Assembly: GCF_023016805.1 (NCBI RefSeq)
Contig: NZ_JALKCH010000004.1
Span: 351,954-415,953, forward strand
Source of the DNA: Ancylobacter crimeensis
Lineage (GTDB): Bacteria; Pseudomonadota; Alphaproteobacteria; Rhizobiales; Xanthobacteraceae
Length of the DNA: 64,000 bases
Direction of reading: 5' to 3'
The first letter of the stretch is position 1; every line of letters begins with the position of its first letter. The position numbers and the translations under genes were made by a program. This document shows, in pieces, positions 60,526-64,000 of the stretch. Below the pieces are notes generated by a model. That model saw only the letters and a program-made list of their open reading frames with translations. It searched no databases and had not been told where the DNA came from.

Positions 60526-61992
60526 TCACTTCAGCCGGTCGCCGAGCAGGAACTGCAAGGCGCGGTCGAGGCGGATATGGGGCATGGGCAGGGGGATGCC
60601 CTCGGCATTGCGCTCCACCAGCGGCGGGCGGAAGCGCAGGAAGCGGAAATCGCCGCCATCGGCATTGGTAAGCCCGCGGAAGCCGCCGCGACCGGGATCG
60701 AACAGAGCGGCCGGATGATCGGGCAGGTCGCCGGGGAAGACGGCGGCCTCGGCGAGCCCGTCGAACGCGTCCGCCTCGTATTGCCCCGCTTCCGGCACGC
60801 CGATGATGGCCGGCAGCTCCATGCGCCCGCGCGTCACGCTCGCCTCGCGGGTGGCGCGGACGGCGGCGATGGCGACGACGTCGATCACCGCCCCGGCATC
60901 GGTGGCGCGGGCGAGCGCGCGCTCCACCAGCCGGCGCAGGATCGCCTCCAGCCGGTCGTGGCTGGTGTGGTGCAGATGGTCGGCCTTGGTGGCGGCGAAC
61001 AGCACCTTGTCGATGCGATGGCTGAACAGGCTGGCGAGCCAGGAGCTGCGCCCGGTGCGGAAGGCGGCGAGGATGCCGTCCAGCGCGGCCTCCAGATCGG
61101 CGAGGGCGGCCGGCCCGGCATTGAGCGCGGCGAGCACGTCGATCAGCACGATCTGCCGGTCGAGCCGGGCGAAGTGGTCGCGGAAGAAGGGGCGCACGAC
61201 CCGCTCCTTATAGGCGTCGAAGCGTCGCTCCATCATCGCCGCCAGCGAGCCGGCGGGGATCTCGGCGCCTTCGGGCAGGTCGAGCGGCGCGAAGGTCAGC
61301 GCCGGCGAGCCCTCAAGGTCGCCCGGCATCAGGAAGCGGCCGGGCGGCAGCAGGCTCATCGACACCTCTTCCGCCCGGCAGGCGGCGAGATAATCGGTGA
61401 ACAGGCCGGCGAGGCGCCGCGCCTCGGTCTCGTCGGCGGGGGCGAAGGGATCGCTTCCGCCCAGCGCGGCGAGGAACGGAGCGGCGAGCGCGTGGCGTGC
61501 CGGCTCGCGGGCAAGGCGCAGGCTGTTGGCCGAAAAATCGGCAAAGCTCTGGTTGAGCAAGGGCAGGTCGAGCAGCCACTCGCCGGGATAGTCCACGATG
61601 TCCAGCGTCAGCGTGCGCCGGCCACCGCGGGCCGGGGCATAGTCGATGGCGAGCCGCAATTCGCTGATGCGCTTCGTGGAATCGGGCCAGCGGCGCTCGC
61701 TCACCAGCGTGTCGAGATGGGTCTCGTAGGCGAAGCGCGGCACCGCGTCGTCGGGCTGCGGTTCGAGCACCGCGCGGGCGATGCGGCCCTCATGCATCGC
61801 CTCGAACACCGGCAGGCGTCCGCCGCGCATCAAAGCGTGGATGAGGGCGGTGGTGAACACCGTCTTGCCGGAGCGCGACAGGCCGGTGATGCCGAGCCTG
61901 AGCGTCGGGCTGGCAAGGTCCTCGGCGCGGTCGAGCAAAGTGAGGGCGGCAAGGCGCGCCTCTTCCACCAGGCTCTCATACCAGGAGGCCAT
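60526..61992 (-). CDS. YcjX-family P-loop protein
   Basis: 488 residues. The Walker A is GLSRSGKT (residues 37-44). LTLDIVDYPGEWLLDLPLL is the D-x-x-G like switch, and ATKADHLHHTSHDR holds the TKAD base-recognition motif. This is the DUF463/YcjX group of dynamin-like or GTPase-related proteins associated with membrane stress. It is followed by the DUF697 protein and preceded by a histidine phosphatase 5 nt away. The ATG at 61992 is behind GGGGAGGA. The longer open frame to 62874 is antisense to other genes and not coding. Confidence 0.87.
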   Translation of the reverse strand: MASWYESLVEEARLAALTLLDRAEDLASPTLRLGITGLSRSGKTVFTTALIHALMRGGRLPVFEAMHEGRIARAVLEPQPDDAVPRFAYETHLDTLVSERRWPDSTKRISELRLAIDYAPARGGRRTLTLDIVDYPGEWLLDLPLLNQSFADFSANSLRLAREPARHALAAPFLAALGGSDPFAPADETEARRLAGLFTDYLAACRAEEVSMSLLPPGRFLMPGDLEGSPALTFAPLDLPEGAEIPAGSLAAMMERRFDAYKERVVRPFFRDHFARLDRQIVLIDVLAALNAGPAALADLEAALDGILAAFRTGRSSWLASLFSHRIDKVLFAATKADHLHHTSHDRLEAILRRLVERALARATDAGAVIDVVAIAAVRATREASVTRGRMELPAIIGVPEAGQYEADAFDGLAEAAVFPGDLPDHPAALFDPGRGGFRGLTNADGGDFRFLRFRPPLVERNAEGIPLPMPHIRLDRALQFLLGDRLK

Positions 61993-61997
61993 CGGCG

Positions 61998-62525
61998 TCA
62001 GTCCTCCCCGAGCCCGAGCATCCGGGGCGCGAAGAATCGCTCGATCGTGCCGGTGCCGGGGGCGATATCGGCCCAGTCGTCGGCGGGCAGGTCGATCACC
62101 GCGAGGCCCGCGGTGGGATATTTGCGCGGCAGCCGGTCGCGCTGGCCCGGCACGGCGAGTAGGGCGAGCAGGTCCTCCATGCCGGGATTGTGGCCGACCA
62201 GCATGAGGCTGTTCGCCTGGGCGCCGCCCTCGCGGGCGACGGCCAGAAGGAGGGCGGCGGGAGCGGCATAGATGCGTTCCTCGAAACCCTGCCAGGGCAG
62301 GGCGACGCCGGAATCGGCCCACACCCGGCTTGTGGCGAGCCACGTCTCCACGGTGCGGCGGGCGGGGGAGACGAGGGCGCGCTCGGGCACGAGATGCTGC
62401 TGCGCCATGTAGGCGCCCATGGCGGGCGCCGCCTCGAGCCCGCGTGGTGCGAGCGGGCGGTCGCGGTCGGCAATGCCTGCGGGCCAGGCGGATTTGGCGT
62501 GGCGGAAGAGAATCAGGCGACGCAT
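61998..62525 (-). CDS. sixA: SixA-like histidine phosphatase
   Basis: 175 residues of the RHG/phosphoglycerate-mutase superfamily. The nucleophile motif is RHAKSAW near residue 8. SPARRTVETW and LVGHNPGMEDLLALLA carry the other conserved Arg and His. The short length and the KSAW stretch mark the SixA group, which removes phosphate from phosphohistidine proteins or small substrates. It lies 5 nt before the YcjX gene and is very likely co-transcribed. SixA in E. coli acts on NPr or ArcB, but the target here is unknown. Confidence 0.87.
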   Translation of the reverse strand: MRRLILFRHAKSAWPAGIADRDRPLAPRGLEAAPAMGAYMAQQHLVPERALVSPARRTVETWLATSRVWADSGVALPWQGFEERIYAAPAALLLAVAREGGAQANSLMLVGHNPGMEDLLALLAVPGQRDRLPRKYPTAGLAVIDLPADDWADIAPGTGTIERFFAPRMLGLGED

Positions 62526-62796
62526 CGGCAGCTACTCGGGTGGCAACGCGGAAAGGGGCGGAGAGGCAGGCCGGGATACCGGCGGAGCCCCGTGCGGAGC
62601 CTATATGGGCATGAGCGTGGGCGGCGGACAGAGGCGTGCGAACCCCTTGTGCGCGCTGCGGTAACCATGTCGCCGCGAAAGCCGCGCGAAAGGCCCGGCA
62701 TTTCCCGTGTGGCGGGCCCTGCGTGTCTTTTCGGCAACCACGCCGCCGCGGAAATGCGATAGGACAATGACACGTATTCCGGGCAGGGTGGGTAGC

Positions 62797-63693
62797 ATGC
62801 GTTCGGCGGCTTTTGGTCTGGCGGTTCTGGCAGGTGCGGCGGCGTGGTCGGTGGCGGCGGCGCCGGTGGCGCATGCCGCCGATATGTCGGCCGGTGTTCC
62901 CGCCGTCGAGCCCGCGCCGGTCGTCGATCGCTCCCGTGAATGGACGCTCACGGTCGGGGCCTATTTCATGGGCCAGCCGGAATTCGCCGGTGCGGACAGC
63001 TACGAGTTCGCGGTGCGGCCGCTGTTCTCCATCTCGCGCGCCGGCAGCCTCGATGATTTCCGCAGCTTCTACGACAACGCCTCCATCGCCCTGATCGACA
63101 CCGGCAATTTCCAGGCGGGCGTCGTCGGCAAGCTGAACTGGCGTCGCAAGAGCAGCGACTATGACGGGCTGCGCGGCCTCGACAATGTCGATTATGCTGT
63201 CGAAGTCGGCGGTTACGCCCAGATCTTCCCGGCCGACTGGATGCGTCTGCGCGGCGAAGTGCGCTACGGCTTCGGCGGCTTCGACGGCGTGGTCGCCGAC
63301 CTCGCAGCGGACTTCATCTATCGCCCGAATGTCTGGGGCCTGACCTTCTCGGCCGGCCCGCGCATCACGCTGGCGAGCTCGGGCTACACCGATGCCTATT
63401 TCGGCATTTCCGACCAGGAATCGGCCAATGCCATCGCGCTCGGCAACAATCTGACGCCTTACGAGGCGGGCGGCGGCATCTATTCCTATGGCGTCGGCGG
63501 TCAGGTCCTCAAGGATTTCGGCAACGGCTTCAAGGGCAGCGTCTATGCCGAGTACCGCTATCTGGCGGACGAGGCGGCGAACAGCCCGATCGTGGTGCAG
63601 AACGGCGACCGCAACCAGGTGCAGGCCGGCGTCTCGCTGTCCTACACCTTCTTCCTCGGCTTCGATACCAACCCGCTGACCGGCGGGCGCTGA
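62797..63693 (+). CDS. MipA/OmpV-family outer membrane protein
   Basis: 298 residues. A signal peptide covers about residues 1-31 (SAAFGLAVLAGAAAWSV ... VAHAAD). The mature part is a beta-barrel-like chain with alternating residues and the family end VSLSYTFFLG. The blocks WTLTVGAYFMGQPEFAGAD and GPRITLASSGYTDAYFGIS are typical of MipA/OmpV. In E. coli MipA scaffolds murein hydrolases with PBP1B. The ATG at 62797 is behind a GGGTGGGT stretch. An ATG at 62767 is also possible. Followed by a clear terminator. Confidence 0.88.
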   Translation: MRSAAFGLAVLAGAAAWSVAAAPVAHAADMSAGVPAVEPAPVVDRSREWTLTVGAYFMGQPEFAGADSYEFAVRPLFSISRAGSLDDFRSFYDNASIALIDTGNFQAGVVGKLNWRRKSSDYDGLRGLDNVDYAVEVGGYAQIFPADWMRLRGEVRYGFGGFDGVVADLAADFIYRPNVWGLTFSAGPRITLASSGYTDAYFGISDQESANAIALGNNLTPYEAGGGIYSYGVGGQVLKDFGNGFKGSVYAEYRYLADEAANSPIVVQNGDRNQVQAGVSLSYTFFLGFDTNPLTGGR

Positions 63694-63740
63694 GCGGGCA
63701 GCTCGCGCCCGGCCCTTTCAGGGGCACAGGCTGATGTGAG

Positions 63741-63767
63741 AAAGGCCGGGGCTTGCCCCGGCCTTTT
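63741..63767 (+). terminator. intrinsic terminator of the MipA/OmpV gene
   Basis: AAAGGCCGGGGC (63741-63752) pairs with GCCCCGGCCTTT (63755-63766), then TTCGTTTATC. A strong hairpin with a short T-rich tail. Confidence 0.9.
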
Positions 63768-63873
63768 CGTTTATCGGATGTCCGGGGAAAGCAGGAGGCG
63801 GCGCTCTACGCATCGAGGGGGTGGAAGGTATGGCATCTGTGCCATGTTCACCTATCCATTTTTCCGTATGGCT

Positions 63874-63949
63874 TGCACTAGTATCGCAGTGCACGTTTTG
63901 CCGAACCGAGTTTGAGTTCGTTTCGTGCATAAATGCAATATGCATTGCA
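63874..63949. promoter_or_regulatory. TGCA-type inverted repeats at the window end
   Basis: Two perfect short inverted repeats: TGCACT (63874-63879) with AGTGCA (63888-63893), and TGCAAT (63934-63939) with ATTGCA (63944-63949). They sit in an AT-richer stretch after the terminator. No gene follows in the window, so they probably belong to the promoter of the next gene. Confidence 0.4.
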
Positions 63950-64000
63950 CAAAAACACAACTGGCAATGCCGCGGTGCCGGGCCTATCTCTCCCTCATCG

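Noticed and set aside
62526..62874. Longer YcjX start to 62874
   Set aside because: It would run across the SixA-like gene and intergenic DNA with Arg/Pro-rich junk; the real start at 61992 has a clear ribosome binding site.

Overview
The window is a compact, high-GC stretch of bacterial chromosome from an alphaproteobacterium, most likely of the order Hyphomicrobiales (Rhizobiales). A Xanthobacteraceae-like source is my best guess, but the genus cannot be read from the sequence. The evidence is the codon and GC style, a giant coiled-coil protein resembling the Agrobacterium growth-pole-ring protein GPR / Sinorhizobium RgsE, a gnnA-gnnB pair for 2,3-diamino-sugar lipid A, a leucine-codon leader upstream of leuA, and many GTG/TTG starts with 4-nt overlaps. 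I see no insertion sequence, prophage, integrase or CRISPR array. The window looks like core chromosome.

Layout. 1-5.2 kb: 3' end of an NRAMP metal transporter, malonyl-CoA decarboxylase, an UppP-type phosphatase, an AT-rich gap, cyclopropane fatty acid synthase and a TetR regulator. 5.2-8.1 kb: a divergent EmrAB-type drug pump behind twin TetR operators. 8.1-11.1 kb: leuA with a leader peptide, then a Tat-exported serine hydrolase. 11.1-14.1 kb: pabB-pabA-pabC for p-aminobenzoate (folate). 14.4-17.8 kb: tripartite tricarboxylate transporter tctC-tctB-tctA and tRNA-Lys(CTT). 18-21.5 kb: two small proteins, a transglutaminase-like protein, RidA and an Old Yellow Enzyme. 21.6-26.1 kb: an RND pump (adaptor plus transporter, no TolC gene). 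26.2-29.4 kb: MurJ and PncB.

29.5-34.5 kb: a bitopic SH3-domain protein, a family-25 glycosyltransferase and GnnA/GnnB, so envelope and lipid A genes. 34.6-38.3 kb: a threonine dehydratase-like enzyme, a cupin-XRE regulator, a GT4 glycosyltransferase and an LpxH-like phosphoesterase. 38.4-44.7 kb: LysE exporter, FAH-family hydrolase, cytochrome c' with a b561-type cytochrome, EamA exporter, a lone Lrp/AsnC effector domain, TPP riboswitch plus thiD, and a dipeptide epimerase. 45-49 kb: an Mla/Pqi-type lipid transport operon (permease, ATPase, MCE protein, lipoprotein). 49.5-54.8 kb: the giant GPR/RgsE-like gene. 55-64 kb: adrenodoxin-type ferredoxin, a CoxE-like VWA protein, a PEP-mutase family protein, GlpM, an acyl-CoA thioesterase, a SixA-YcjX-YcjF cluster and a MipA/OmpV outer membrane protein.

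A large share of the genes serve the envelope: UppP and MurJ (peptidoglycan lipid carrier), Cfa, GnnA/GnnB and glycosyltransferases (lipid A and LPS), Mla (phospholipid trafficking), a polar-growth scaffold, two multidrug pumps and an outer membrane protein. The most interesting points are the 1775-residue scaffold with CtrA-like motifs upstream, the leuA leader with competing hairpins, the twin operator of the EmrAB pump, and a possible translational switch before cytochrome c'. No unknown multi-gene system stands out.
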